From Treponema sp. (lineage in GTDB: Bacteria > Spirochaetota > Spirochaetia > Treponematales > Breznakiellaceae), in NCBI GenBank assembly GCA_031284195.1, contig JAITAI010000078.1:1-14121 (forward strand): DNA of 14,121 nucleotides. Direction: 5' to 3'. Positions 1 to 7,253 of the stretch are shown here, piece by piece. Made by a program: the position numbers and the translations under genes. Under the pieces are notes generated by a model. That model saw only the letters and a list, made by a program, of their open reading frames with translations. It searched no databases and was not told where the DNA came from. Within the stretch, counting starts at the first letter, position 1. The number at the start of each line of letters is the position of its first letter.

Positions 1-27
1 TTTTATAGTATTCTATTGTGAATTTTA

Positions 28-47
28 TTAACGTTGAAAAACGGTAA
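28..47 (+). promoter_or_regulatory. GNRA-capped leader hairpin next to the rny ribosome site
   Basis: CGTT (32-35) and AACG (40-43) pair around a GAAA tetraloop, and TTA (28-30) can pair with TAA (45-47) across one A-G mismatch. The stem runs straight into the Shine-Dalgarno stretch AAGGGG (46-51) of rny. It could tune translation or be an RNA-processing site; that is inference from a short stem. Confidence 0.3.
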
Positions 48-58
48 GGGGTAGAGTG

Positions 59-1588
59 ATGTATTGGATATGGTGGATAATCCTCCCTCTTGCCGGGTTA
101 ACCTTAGGCTGGACTATTAGATGGCTATACGCCAGATTCCAATTAACCACGTCGGAACAGCAAGCCGAACGTATTAAACAGGATGCGATAAAAGAAGCTG
201 AAGCTAAGAAGAAGGAGATCCTTCTGGAAGCAAAAGAACAAGTTATCCGCGAAAAAAACCAGCAGGAGAGGGAGACTCGGGAACGCAGGGCCGAATTGCA
301 ACGATACGAACGGCGTGTTGTGCAAAAAGAAGAGACTATAGATAAAAAGACGAATCAGCTAGAACGGATCGAACAGGGGCTTGCCGAAAAGGAAAAAAAA
401 ATCCGGGAACGGGAAGGCGTTTTGGAGCGGGAAGAAGAACGGTACCGGGAAGAATTGAAACGTATTTCCGGTTTGAGTGTGGAAGCTGCGAAGGCGCTCA
501 TTATTCAAAACTTGGAGAGTGAGGCCCGGCATGATGCACAGGGTCTAATCAACAAAATCGAACAGGATGCAACGGCTCAGGCGGAAAAAAAGGCCCGGAA
601 TATTTTAGTTGCCACCATTCAGCGTTTATCTACAGAAGTAACCGGGGAGGTAACCGTGGCAACCGTTACCTTACCCAATGACGAGATGAAAGGCCGTATC
701 ATAGGCCGGGAGGGGCGAAATATCCGTACCTTGGAGACCCTCACCGGGGTGGATATCATCATTGATGATACCCCGGAGGCAGTGGTTATTTCCTGTTTTG
801 ATCCGGTGCGCCGGGAAATTGCCAAGGTTGCCCTGGAGCGGCTCATCATCGACGGCAGGATCCATCCTGCCCGGATCGAAGAAATCGTAAACAAGGTTAC
901 CAAGGACATTTCTCAGAAGATTTTTGAAGAGGGAGAGAAGGTGTTGTTTGATCTGGGGATCCACAATATCAAATCCGATACGATCCGGGCCTTGGGACGG
1001 CTCTATTTCCGTACCAGCTATGGGCAAAACGTGCTCTACCATTCCAAGGAAGTGGCGATTCTTACGGGAATTCTCGCCGCAGAAATCGGCGCCAACCGGG
1101 AGCTGGCCAAGCGGGCAGCGCTGCTGCATGACATCGGTAAAGGGGTAGAATCGGATTCAGATTTAAACCATGCGGAGATCGGCATGGACATGGCTCGAAA
1201 GATGGGAGAAGACCCCCGGATCATCAATGCCATCGGGAGCCATCACAACGACTTGGAGCCTTCCTGTATCGAATCAGTGCTGGTACAGATTGCTGATGCG
1301 ATTTCCGCGTCCCGGCCTGGAGCCCGGCGGGAAACTTTAGACAACTACATCAAACGGCTGGAGAATCTGGAAAATATCGCCGCAGGCTTTACCGGAGTGG
1401 AAAAGACCTATGCGATTCAGGCCGGCCGGGAGCTGCGGATCATTGTCAACAACGAAGTGATGACTGATGAACAATCCCGGGAACTGGCCAAGCAGATAGC
1501 CAAACGGATTGAAACGGATCTCCGCTATCCCGGCAGAATCAAAGTAACCATCATCCGGGAAACCCGGATCATTGAGTACGCCCGGTAA
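59..1588 (+). CDS. rny: Ribonuclease Y (membrane-anchored endoribonuclease)
   Basis: RNase Y makes the initiating endonucleolytic cuts in bulk mRNA turnover, tethered to the inner face of the cell membrane. The 509-residue product has the full family layout and normal length. There is one N-terminal transmembrane segment (about residues 4-24, rich in Trp and Ile) and a long charged coiled coil (about 30-190). A KH RNA-binding domain (about 195-265) carries GRIIGREGRNIR. The HD phosphohydrolase domain (about 320-430) has the metal-binding His-Asp pair at 357-358 in LLHDIGKG. ATG 59 is preferred because AAGGGG (46-51) sits 7 bases upstream; an in-frame GTG lies directly before it at 56. No ymdB-like phosphodiesterase follows, so the gene appears to be transcribed alone, ahead of a hairpin-rich spacer. 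Identity is secure from the domain order and motifs. Confidence 0.97.
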   Translation: MYWIWWIILPLAGLTLGWTIRWLYARFQLTTSEQQAERIKQDAIKEAEAKKKEILLEAKEQVIREKNQQERETRERRAELQRYERRVVQKEETIDKKTNQLERIEQGLAEKEKKIREREGVLEREEERYREELKRISGLSVEAAKALIIQNLESEARHDAQGLINKIEQDATAQAEKKARNILVATIQRLSTEVTGEVTVATVTLPNDEMKGRIIGREGRNIRTLETLTGVDIIIDDTPEAVVISCFDPVRREIAKVALERLIIDGRIHPARIEEIVNKVTKDISQKIFEEGEKVLFDLGIHNIKSDTIRALGRLYFRTSYGQNVLYHSKEVAILTGILAAEIGANRELAKRAALLHDIGKGVESDSDLNHAEIGMDMARKMGEDPRIINAIGSHHNDLEPSCIESVLVQIADAISASRPGARRETLDNYIKRLENLENIAAGFTGVEKTYAIQAGRELRIIVNNEVMTDEQSRELAKQIAKRIETDLRYPGRIKVTIIRETRIIEYAR

Positions 1589-1594
1589 AGACCG

Positions 1595-1651
1595 GAACGT
1601 TCCCCGTTGAACGGGGTGTTCTGTAGGAAGGGCCCTCTCTATAGGGGGCTT
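1595..1651 (+). terminator. Two stem-loops after rny, possible terminator
   Basis: The first stem-loop pairs GAAC (1595-1598) with GTTC (1618-1621) and CCCCG (1602-1606) with CGGGG (1612-1616). The second pairs GCCCTC (1632-1637) with GGGGGC (1644-1649), including one G-T pair. Neither is followed by a T tract, so termination would be weak or Rho-assisted. They may instead protect or process the 3' end of the rny message. Confidence 0.45.
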
Positions 1652-1659
1652 ATCCATTT

Positions 1660-1769
1660 ACCACGATAAAGGCATAGAAAAGTTTGAGATGGTGCAGGTG
1701 CGGGTCCTTCCTATATGGGGAGTCGAGAGGCCTCAAACCTTCCAGAAGTTTTCTATGCGCTTATCTGGT
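1660..1769. repeat. Paired-arm repeat family A, copy 1
   Basis: The left arm GATAAAGGCATAGAAAA (1665-1681) faces the right arm TTTTCTATGCGCTTATC (1749-1765), and 15 of 17 positions pair. ACCA (1660-1663) and TGGT (1766-1769) extend the stem outward, and GTTTGAG (1682-1688) with CTCAAAC (1732-1738) makes an inner stem. The right-arm block GAAGTTTTCTATGCG (1745-1759) recurs exactly at 4436-4450 in copy 2. The function is unknown; it could be a structured RNA, a protein-binding palindrome or a small mobile hairpin. Confidence 0.7.
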
Positions 1770-1823
1770 CTATCTGCAGGAACATGATTGATTATATACC
1801 CGGTTAAGAGTATAGTGATCACA

Positions 1824-1875
1824 GTCAGTTTCAAAATCCGGTTAGGGTGGAAACTTCGTCTCCGATGAAACTGGC
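1824..1875. repeat. Long-loop stem GTCAGTTTCA / TGAAACTGGC
   Basis: GTCAGTTTCA (1824-1833) pairs with TGAAACTGGC (1866-1875) through ten positions, one of them G-T, around a 32-base loop. The left arm continues as TTTCAAAAT, the core of hairpin family B, so it may be a decayed relative of that family. Confidence 0.4.
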
Positions 1876-1880
1876 TTCCG

Positions 1881-1906
1881 AAAAAGCGGTTTAGCCCGTT
1901 TTTTCT
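1881..1906 (+). terminator. Candidate intrinsic terminator upstream of clpP
   Basis: AAAAAGCGG (1881-1889) pairs imperfectly with CCCGTTTTTT (1895-1904) around TTTAG, and the right arm ends in a T tract. An A tract precedes the stem, so it could act on either strand. It lies about 290 bp beyond rny and would insulate the clpP cluster from rny transcription. Confidence 0.45.
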
Positions 1907-1920
1907 CTTACATCTAAAGT

Positions 1921-1970
1921 GGCTGTTTCAAAATGTGCTATTTTGAAACAGCCTTATCTTACTTTTTTTT
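1921..1970 (+). terminator. Hairpin family B, copy 1, with T tract
   Basis: GGCTGTTTCAAAAT (1921-1934) and ATTTTGAAACAGCC (1940-1953) form a perfect 14-bp stem with loop GTGCT. TTATCTTAC and eight T follow (1963-1970). It can work as an intrinsic terminator on the plus strand. Its TTTCAAAAT core is shared with stems at 4340, 8839 and 9077. Confidence 0.7.
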
Positions 1971-1972
1971 AT

Positions 1973-2014
1973 ATGGAAAAGATGGAAAAATGGAAACTAT
2001 GGAAAAATGGAAAC
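1973..2014. repeat. Five ATGGAAA iterons ahead of clpP
   Basis: ATGGAAA starts at 1973, 1982, 1990, 1999 and 2007, giving alternating 9- and 8-bp spacing. ATGGAAAAATGGAAAC at 1982-1997 is repeated exactly at 1999-2014 as a 17-bp tandem unit. The array lies between the family B hairpin and the clpP Shine-Dalgarno, where an operator or a slippage-prone spacer could act. The function is unknown. Confidence 0.65.
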
Positions 2015-2059
2015 AGACTAAGAAGTTGCAAAGTTACCCTAATTACGAGGAGATGTGCA

Positions 2060-2701
2060 ATGCAAACTAGGTATAGCCCCCCTAAAGACTACGACACAAA
2101 GGGGTACGCTGAGGAACCTGAGGAAGAGGAAGAGGCTGAGGAAAAATCCTCGGGATCAGGACCAGATCCCCTGGTGCATAAGATGCTTAAAACCCGGACC
2201 ATCTTGCTGTCCGGAGAAATAAAAAAAGACCTGGCAGAGCGGACTATCCGGCAGCTCCTCCTCTTGGAGGATATGGGGGAAGAGCCGATCCGTATCTTCA
2301 TCGATTCCCCTGGTGGAGATGTGGACGCCGGGTTCGCGATCTTCGACATGATCCGCTTTATTAAGCCTCCGGTGTGGACCATCGGTATGGGCCTGGTGGC
2401 CAGCGCAGCGGCCATTATTCAGCTTGCCAGCCCTCGGAATCAGCGGGTTGGACTGCCTAACAGTCATTACCTCATCCACCAGCCGCTTTCAGGAATCCGA
2501 GGAGTGGCTACGGATATTGAAATCCATGCCCGGGAACTGGATAAGCTACGGGAAAAGATCAACCTCCTCATCGCCGCAGAGACCGGCGTGGCTGTTAACC
2601 AGGTGGAACAGGACACCGACCGGGACTATTGGATGAATGCGGAAGAAGCGGTCCGCTATGGGCTTATCTCCCGGGTTATATCCCAACGGGCTGAGCTTTA
2701 G
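2060..2701 (+). CDS. clpP: ClpP-family serine peptidase, acidic-tailed paralogue
   Basis: This is the peptidase subunit of a Clp-type protease, a chambered serine peptidase normally fed by an AAA+ unfoldase (ClpX, ClpA or ClpC). The catalytic triad is visible: Ser115 in GLVASAAA, His140 in YLIHQP and Asp185 in EQDTDRD. The oxyanion-hole loop IDSPGG is at 81-86 and the handle-region TDIEIHARE at 151-159. ATG 2060 follows GAGGAG (2047-2052), giving 213 residues; the frame stays open upstream to 1919, but that part crosses a hairpin and tandem repeats. Residues 17-35 form an acidic stretch (AEEPEEEEEAEE) in place of the usual axial-loop segment, and SMGA around the catalytic serine has become SAAA. 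These traits suggest a secondary ClpP rather than the main housekeeping copy. mscS follows 36 bp downstream. Confidence 0.9.
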   Translation: MQTRYSPPKDYDTKGYAEEPEEEEEAEEKSSGSGPDPLVHKMLKTRTILLSGEIKKDLAERTIRQLLLLEDMGEEPIRIFIDSPGGDVDAGFAIFDMIRFIKPPVWTIGMGLVASAAAIIQLASPRNQRVGLPNSHYLIHQPLSGIRGVATDIEIHARELDKLREKINLLIAAETGVAVNQVEQDTDRDYWMNAEEAVRYGLISRVISQRAEL

Positions 2702-2737
2702 CAGTGCCCCTTGCTAAGCGGTGGAGCGTGAAGAGTC

Positions 2738-3757
2738 ATGGAATTCTTACAGGTAAGCCTTGGAGGTAATCGAGTACAGCAATGGCTCTGTGCCTTGGGC
2801 TTCATGGGAGGGGGCTTTCTTGGGGGAAAGCTCGGCGCCCTAATCCTCTCCGGTATGGTAAAACATATCTGCCGTAAGACATCCAGTCCCTTGGACGATT
2901 GTATGGTGGAAACTGCAAAACAGCCGCTGACCTGGCTGATTACCATGGGGGGTATTGCCTATGGCCTGAGTGTGCTGGATCTGGATGAAACCCCGCGGCT
3001 TTGGGCGAACCGGGTCGTGGCCTCCCTGATTATAGTGGGCCTTTCCAGGGGTGTAGCAGCCCTGCTTGACATCTTAATAGGCCGCTATGTCCCGGTAAAG
3101 GCCCTCGATCCCCTCTCGAAAAGAGAAACCGATATGCAACCCCTGCTCAAGAAGCTCTCCAGTACCCTGATATGGGTCATTGCCGGGGTGCTTATCCTGC
3201 GGACCTTGGGTTATAATGTGAGCGCCCTCATGGCTGGTTTAGGCTTGGGAGGTGCGGCTCTGGCCTTGGCTTCCAAGGACACCCTATCCAACTGTTTCGG
3301 TTCCATCACGGTATTTGTGGATCGGCCTTTTGCCATCAATGATAGGATTAAGATTGCCGGCCATGACGGGGTGATTACGGACATGGGCATCAGGACCAGC
3401 AAGCTGCGGACGCTGGAAAACCGTACGGTGATCATTCCCAATAGCATCTTCGCATCCACTCCAATTGAAAACATCACCGCTGCGCCGAATACCAAGGTAA
3501 GTCAAACCCTGGCGGTAAAGACCAGCAGCGGCTTGGAAAAAATCGAGGAGGCCCTGGTTCTACTCCGGGAGATAGGATCTACCCTGGAGGGAACCGAAGG
3601 CAATTCTTCGGCAGGGCTGACTGCCGTGAGTGGAACCACCTGTCAGATTACTTTCATTTTTTATATTGCCAAAGAAGCGGATTATATGGCGACCCTTAAT
3701 GCGGTCAATTTCGCGGTACTCCGGCGTTTTGAAGAATCGGGAATTTCCTTGGGTTAA
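2738..3757 (+). CDS. MscS-family mechanosensitive ion channel
   Basis: The product should be an inner-membrane channel that opens under membrane tension and releases solutes during hypo-osmotic shock. The 339 residues hold hydrophobic segments at about 17-40, 64-81, 91-113 and 142-157. The pore-lining helix follows at about 160-182, with the Gly/Ala-rich pattern LMAGLGLGGAALALASKDTL typical of MscS. The beta domain follows with VDRPFAINDRIKI and TVIIPNSIFASTPIENIT. The C-terminal alpha/beta part is shorter than in E. coli MscK-type proteins, which places it with small MscS or YbdG/YnaI-like channels. The ATG start has a modest GGAG at 2723-2726. It is probably co-transcribed with clpP and the FliL-like gene. 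The family is certain; the exact subtype is not. Confidence 0.92.
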   Translation: MEFLQVSLGGNRVQQWLCALGFMGGGFLGGKLGALILSGMVKHICRKTSSPLDDCMVETAKQPLTWLITMGGIAYGLSVLDLDETPRLWANRVVASLIIVGLSRGVAALLDILIGRYVPVKALDPLSKRETDMQPLLKKLSSTLIWVIAGVLILRTLGYNVSALMAGLGLGGAALALASKDTLSNCFGSITVFVDRPFAINDRIKIAGHDGVITDMGIRTSKLRTLENRTVIIPNSIFASTPIENITAAPNTKVSQTLAVKTSSGLEKIEEALVLLREIGSTLEGTEGNSSAGLTAVSGTTCQITFIFYIAKEADYMATLNAVNFAVLRRFEESGISLG

Positions 3758-3784
3758 ACCTTGCAGCGCATCCATGACTCAGGT

Positions 3785-4336
3785 ATGAATAAAGCAGCCT
3801 CTCCATCGGTAAAACCCCCGGCAACTCCCTTGGTAGGATTCCTATCCAAAGTGGGAGGGATCTTATACCGGTTCCTCTGGGCCCTGGTGTTGCTTTTAAT
3901 CCTGGTGCTTGCGGGGGTAACGGTTTATGCCTTGGTTTTACGGAATCCCGGGGCCCGTCCTTTATATACCCTGCCGGATCGGGTAATTCCGGCTTTTTCC
4001 CGTAAGGAAACGCAGGAACCCCGGGCCATGGACGGGATGTTTACCGGTATCGGCCGGTTTCGGGTGGTTACTGCAGATACCCCGCCTATGACCATCGTTA
4101 TTTCCATTGTCTTCCCCTACAGGCCAGAGGATCGGGCTTTTGCCGAAGAATTAGACTCCAAGGTACGGGATTTTAGGAATATCACCGCCGCGTATTTTAG
4201 CGCCCATACCGCAGCAGAATTGCGTCAAGCCAACGAAAGCCAGATAAAGGCTGAAATGGTACGCCGGTATAACGACATGCTCCATCTGGGACAAATAGAA
4301 GTATTGTATTTCCATGATTTTATGATAATCGAATAA
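3785..4336 (+). CDS. FliL-family flagellar basal-body-associated protein
   Basis: FliL proteins are single-pass inner-membrane proteins that ring the stators of the flagellar motor and affect torque and swimming. This 183-residue product has a cytoplasmic proline-rich start, one strong transmembrane helix (about 28-50) and a periplasmic domain. That domain ends in the FliL pattern: VISIVFPY, a helix with SAHTAAELRQ, and a final LGQIEVLYFHDFMII strand. ATG 3785 was chosen; an in-frame TTG at 3761, only 4 bp after the mscS stop, is an alternative, and neither has a clear Shine-Dalgarno, so translational coupling to mscS is likely. It sits outside any flagellar operon here, so it may be a second FliL paralogue rather than the fliL of the main motility cluster. 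Assignment rests on the overall pattern, without a profile search. Confidence 0.75.
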   Translation: MNKAASPSVKPPATPLVGFLSKVGGILYRFLWALVLLLILVLAGVTVYALVLRNPGARPLYTLPDRVIPAFSRKETQEPRAMDGMFTGIGRFRVVTADTPPMTIVISIVFPYRPEDRAFAEELDSKVRDFRNITAAYFSAHTAAELRQANESQIKAEMVRRYNDMLHLGQIEVLYFHDFMIIE

Positions 4337-4339
4337 ACC

Positions 4340-4373
4340 GGGCTTTTTCAAAACTGAAATTTTGAAAAAACCT
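4340..4373 (+). terminator. Hairpin family B, copy 2
   Basis: GGGCTTTTTCAAAAC (4340-4354) pairs with ATTTTGAAAAAACCT (4359-4373) around loop TGAA. It begins 4 bases after the fliL-like stop. No T tract follows on the plus strand, so its role may be 3'-end protection or weak termination. The TTTCAAAA core matches the other family B stems. Confidence 0.6.
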
Positions 4374-4392
4374 CCCTCCTCTTACGTTCCCA

Positions 4393-4456
4393 GATAACCG
4401 TATAGAAAAAGTATAGGGAAAGTCTCCCTGGCCGGGAAGTTTTCTATGCGTGTATC
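4393..4456. repeat. Paired-arm repeat family A, copy 2
   Basis: GATAACCGTATAGAAAA (4393-4409) faces TTTTCTATGCGTGTATC (4440-4456); 15 of 17 positions pair, one as G-T. Inside, AGGGA (4415-4419) and TCCCT (4425-4429) form a small stem. GAAGTTTTCTATGCG (4436-4450) is identical to copy 1. The element ends 18 bp before the glucan phosphorylase -35 box. Confidence 0.7.
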
Positions 4457-4473
4457 GCTAAGGTTCTTCTAGA

Positions 4474-4502
4474 TTGACAATATAATAATTGAAACATACA
4501 CT
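4474..4502 (+). promoter_or_regulatory. Sigma70-type promoter of glucan phosphorylase
   Basis: TTGACA (4474-4479) is a perfect -35 box, followed after 17 bp by TACACT (4497-4502, 4 of 6 to TATAAT). Transcription would then start close to 4508-4510, on the start codon itself (4509). TATAAT at 4481-4486 has no matching -35. There is no Shine-Dalgarno before the ATG, which agrees with a leaderless message. Confidence 0.65.
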
Positions 4503-4508
4503 AAAATT

Positions 4509-7049
4509 ATGAAAATTGCTACTTATACGGTTAAACCGAAACTTCCTAGTTCTTTAAAACCTCTGGAAGAAATAGCCCGTAACCTCTGGCTTTCATGGAA
4601 TTTTGACGCGGTCCAGCTCTTTATCCGCCTGGATTATGAGGTATGGCTTAAATCTCAGCAAAGTCCGATTCGGGCTTTAGGTATGGTGAGTCAGGACCGG
4701 CTTGCTCAAGCGGCTAAAGATGACTCCTATTTAGCTGCGCTTAATGAAGTGTACAAGCGTTTCCTCAAATATAAAAAAGGCGACACCTGGTATCACGGAT
4801 CACGGAAGGATATGGTTGCCTATTTCTCTATGGAATACGGTATGGATGTTTCCCTTTCCATTTATTCCGGGGGATTGGGTATCCTTTCCGGGGATCACAT
4901 GAAGACCTCTTCAGATATAGGGCTTCCCCTGGTAGGCATCGGACTCCTGTATCGGCAGGGTTATTTTAAGCAGGTTCTCAATGCCGATGGATTCCAGCAA
5001 GAAAGTTATCCTGAAAACGACTGGTATAATATGCCGGTGGAGCGGAAGATTGGTAAAGATGGGGAGCCTTTAAAGATCACCGTGGAGCTGTCCAGCAGGG
5101 TCGCCGTAGCTCAGATCTGGGAAGTTAAGGTAGGCCGTACTTCCCTCTACTTGTTGGATACTAATATTGAGGAAAACGCGCAGGATATACGCAATATTAC
5201 CGCAGCGCTCTACGGAGGGGATAAGGAAACCCGGATTCAGCAGGAAATTCTCTTAGGTATAGGGGGTATTCGGGCTCTCCGGGTTTTGGGGATCAATCCT
5301 GCGGTAACCCACATGAATGAAGGTCATTCGGCCTTTTTGGGCTTAGAACGGATCCGGGAAATCATGCAGGAAAAGGGTTTTACCTTTGAGGAAGCTAAAG
5401 AAGCGGTATGGCCCACCAATATCTTTACCACCCATACCCCGGTTCCTGCAGGGAACGAACGGTTTGACATCGGGCTTATGGAAAAATATTTCCGTTCGTG
5501 GCCTGAAATTTTAGGTATATCCTGGAAAGATTTCCTTGCCCTCGGCCGGATATATCCTGAAGATGATCGTGAAACCTACTGTATGACGGTTTTGGCCCTC
5601 AAACTTGCGGCCTATGCTAACGGCGTTGCCCGGCTTCATGGGACCGTGTCCCGGGATATGTGGAAAGGACTGTGGCCGGGACTTCCCCTGGACGAGGTAC
5701 CTATCGGTCATGTTACCAACGGGGTACATCCCCGGACTTGGGTTTCCAATGTGATGACGGATCTTTTGGACCGGTACTTTGGTCTTCATTTTGAGGAAGA
5801 TCCCACGGATCTGACCATTTGGAACCGGATGGACCGGATCTCCGACGAAGAACTATGGCGTACCCATGAGCGGCGGCGGGAACGACTGGTCGTCTTTGCC
5901 CGGGAACGGATCCGGGAATACATTACCCATAGCGGGGCAGTGAAGCGACGGATTCAGCAGGCAGAGGATGCCCTTTCTCCTTATGCCCTGACCCTGGCTT
6001 TTGCCCGCCGGTTTGCCACCTATAAGCGGGGGAACCTCTTGCTTCGAGATCCGGAACGGCTCCTCAGACTGGTTAAAGACAATGATCGTCCGGTTCAGCT
6101 TATCTTTGCGGGAAAAGCCCACCCCATGGACATGCCGGGGAAGGAACTCATCCGGGAAATCATCCATTTTGCAGAAAAATACGATGTTACCAGCCGTATC
6201 GTTTTCCTGGAAAACTACGATATGACCATGGCCCGGTATCTCACCAGTGGAGCGGATGTATGGCTTAATACCCCCCGGCGTCCACTAGAGGCTTCCGGGA
6301 CCAGCGGCATGAAGGCCGCCATGAACGGAGTGCTCAACTGTTCTATTCTGGACGGTTGGTGGGATGAGGCCTATAACCCTGAGATTGGCTGGGCCATTGG
6401 ACAGGGGGAACAATACGAAGATACGAATCTGCAGGACGATGTGGAAAGCAAGGCCCTCTATGATCTTTTGGAACGGGACATCATCCCGCTTTTCTATCAA
6501 CGGGGCCGGGATGGCTTGCCCAGGGAATGGATCCGACGGATGAAGGCCTCCATGCAAGAGATTGGCCAATCCATGTCGAGTCACCGGATGTTGATGGATT
6601 ATTCCAACCAATTCTACTTCCCGGCATTAAAGAACTACCGCCGGATCGTGAAGGATGAGTACAAGGAATCCAAATCTTTAGCCGCTTATTTTCAGAAACT
6701 CCGGGCGTCTTGGAACAGTTTAAATATCCTAGCCCTTGAATCTAATGCAAAACCGGTGATGCAGCGGGGGGATTCCCTTACGGTCACCGCTTCCATTGAT
6801 TTGGGTTCGCTCCTGCCAGAGGAATTATTGGTTGAACTGTACCACGGTTCAGTATCGAATCAAAGTACCGATATTGAACACGCCCGGCGGTCCGAGATGA
6901 AGCCCGTGAGTCATCAGGAAACTCGCTACCAGTACCAAGTAAGGATAGAATGTACGGATACCGGTTTTCAGGGACATACCGTGCGGATACTCCCTAAACA
7001 TGAGGCCCTAATCCATCCTTATCGATCGGGTTTTATCAAATGGGCCTAA
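4509..7049 (+). CDS. glgP: Alpha-glucan (glycogen/maltodextrin) phosphorylase, GT35
   Basis: This cytoplasmic enzyme uses phosphate to cleave alpha-1,4-linked glucans such as glycogen or maltodextrin and releases glucose 1-phosphate, with a pyridoxal phosphate cofactor. The N-terminal 110 residues (PLEEIARNLWLSWNFDAVQLF) match the DUF3417 module, which marks the bacterial and archaeal phosphorylase branch distinct from E. coli GlgP/MalP. Recognisable blocks are YSGGLGILSGDH near 118, HMNEGHSAF near 268, FTTHTPVPAGNERF near 308 and GHVTNGVHPRTW near 400. The PLP-binding lysine is Lys602 in EASGTSGMKAAMNG. The C-terminal beta module ends in the usual Gly-Phe-Ile-Lys-Trp-Ala. The full 846-residue length suggests an intact enzyme. 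It appears to be transcribed alone from its own promoter, with no visible Shine-Dalgarno. Family is certain; the exact glucan preference is not visible. Confidence 0.96.
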   Translation: MKIATYTVKPKLPSSLKPLEEIARNLWLSWNFDAVQLFIRLDYEVWLKSQQSPIRALGMVSQDRLAQAAKDDSYLAALNEVYKRFLKYKKGDTWYHGSRKDMVAYFSMEYGMDVSLSIYSGGLGILSGDHMKTSSDIGLPLVGIGLLYRQGYFKQVLNADGFQQESYPENDWYNMPVERKIGKDGEPLKITVELSSRVAVAQIWEVKVGRTSLYLLDTNIEENAQDIRNITAALYGGDKETRIQQEILLGIGGIRALRVLGINPAVTHMNEGHSAFLGLERIREIMQEKGFTFEEAKEAVWPTNIFTTHTPVPAGNERFDIGLMEKYFRSWPEILGISWKDFLALGRIYPEDDRETYCMTVLALKLAAYANGVARLHGTVSRDMWKGLWPGLPLDEVPIGHVTNGVHPRTWVSNVMTDLLDRYFGLHFEEDPTDLTIWNRMDRISDEELWRTHERRRERLVVFARERIREYITHSGAVKRRIQQAEDALSPYALTLAFARRFATYKRGNLLLRDPERLLRLVKDNDRPVQLIFAGKAHPMDMPGKELIREIIHFAEKYDVTSRIVFLENYDMTMARYLTSGADVWLNTPRRPLEASGTSGMKAAMNGVLNCSILDGWWDEAYNPEIGWAIGQGEQYEDTNLQDDVESKALYDLLERDIIPLFYQRGRDGLPREWIRRMKASMQEIGQSMSSHRMLMDYSNQFYFPALKNYRRIVKDEYKESKSLAAYFQKLRASWNSLNILALESNAKPVMQRGDSLTVTASIDLGSLLPEELLVELYHGSVSNQSTDIEHARRSEMKPVSHQETRYQYQVRIECTDTGFQGHTVRILPKHEALIHPYRSGFIKWA

Positions 7050-7157
7050 AGTAGATTGGTTTGGTAAGGAGTTTTAGTGTAGTTTTATGGGAAGAAGCGG
7101 GCTTAGTAAGGAGGGTTTCTCTGGTTAGTCCTTGGGTTTCTTCCGTGGTTTTTTATG

Positions 7158-7190
7158 GCAATTCGGTAAAACCGAATTGCGTTTTTTATT
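7158..7190 (+). terminator. Intrinsic terminator after glucan phosphorylase
   Basis: GCAATTCGGT (7158-7167) and ACCGAATTGC (7171-7180) form a perfect 10-bp stem with loop AAA, followed by GTTTTTTATT. It is the cleanest terminator in the window. It lies 108 bp after the phosphorylase stop; that stretch holds two AAGGAG-like motifs but no convincing gene. Confidence 0.88.
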
Positions 7191-7207
7191 CCAAAGTGTT
7201 TAGGGCT

Positions 7208-7245
7208 TCGGGGTCCTCGTTATACCGGTCACATCAAAACAAGGA
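7208..7245 (+). promoter_or_regulatory. Possible H-type pseudoknot over the transporter ribosome site
   Basis: TCGG (7208-7211) can pair with CCGG (7225-7228), and TCCT (7214-7217) can pair with AGGA (7242-7245), the Shine-Dalgarno. The crossing order makes an H-type pseudoknot of about 38 bases with an A/C-rich linker. Class I preQ1 riboswitches have this topology, and their usual targets include queuosine-precursor transporters. Both stems are only 4 bp and the conserved preQ1-binding bases are not clearly present. Confidence 0.3.
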
Positions 7246-7253
7246 TGGTTTGT

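Noticed and set aside
671..1129. Minus-strand frame of 152 codons inside rny
   Set aside because: It is antisense to the KH and HD domains of a fully supported gene; a shadow frame.
1682..1738. Possible SRP RNA or riboswitch core inside repeat A copy 1
   Set aside because: The GGTCC..GGAAGGAAGCA type signature of SRP RNA and known riboswitch cores are absent.
1919..2059. Open reading frame continuing 47 codons upstream of the chosen clpP start
   Set aside because: It crosses the family B hairpin and the ATGGAAA repeats, and ATG 2060 has a good GAGGAG.
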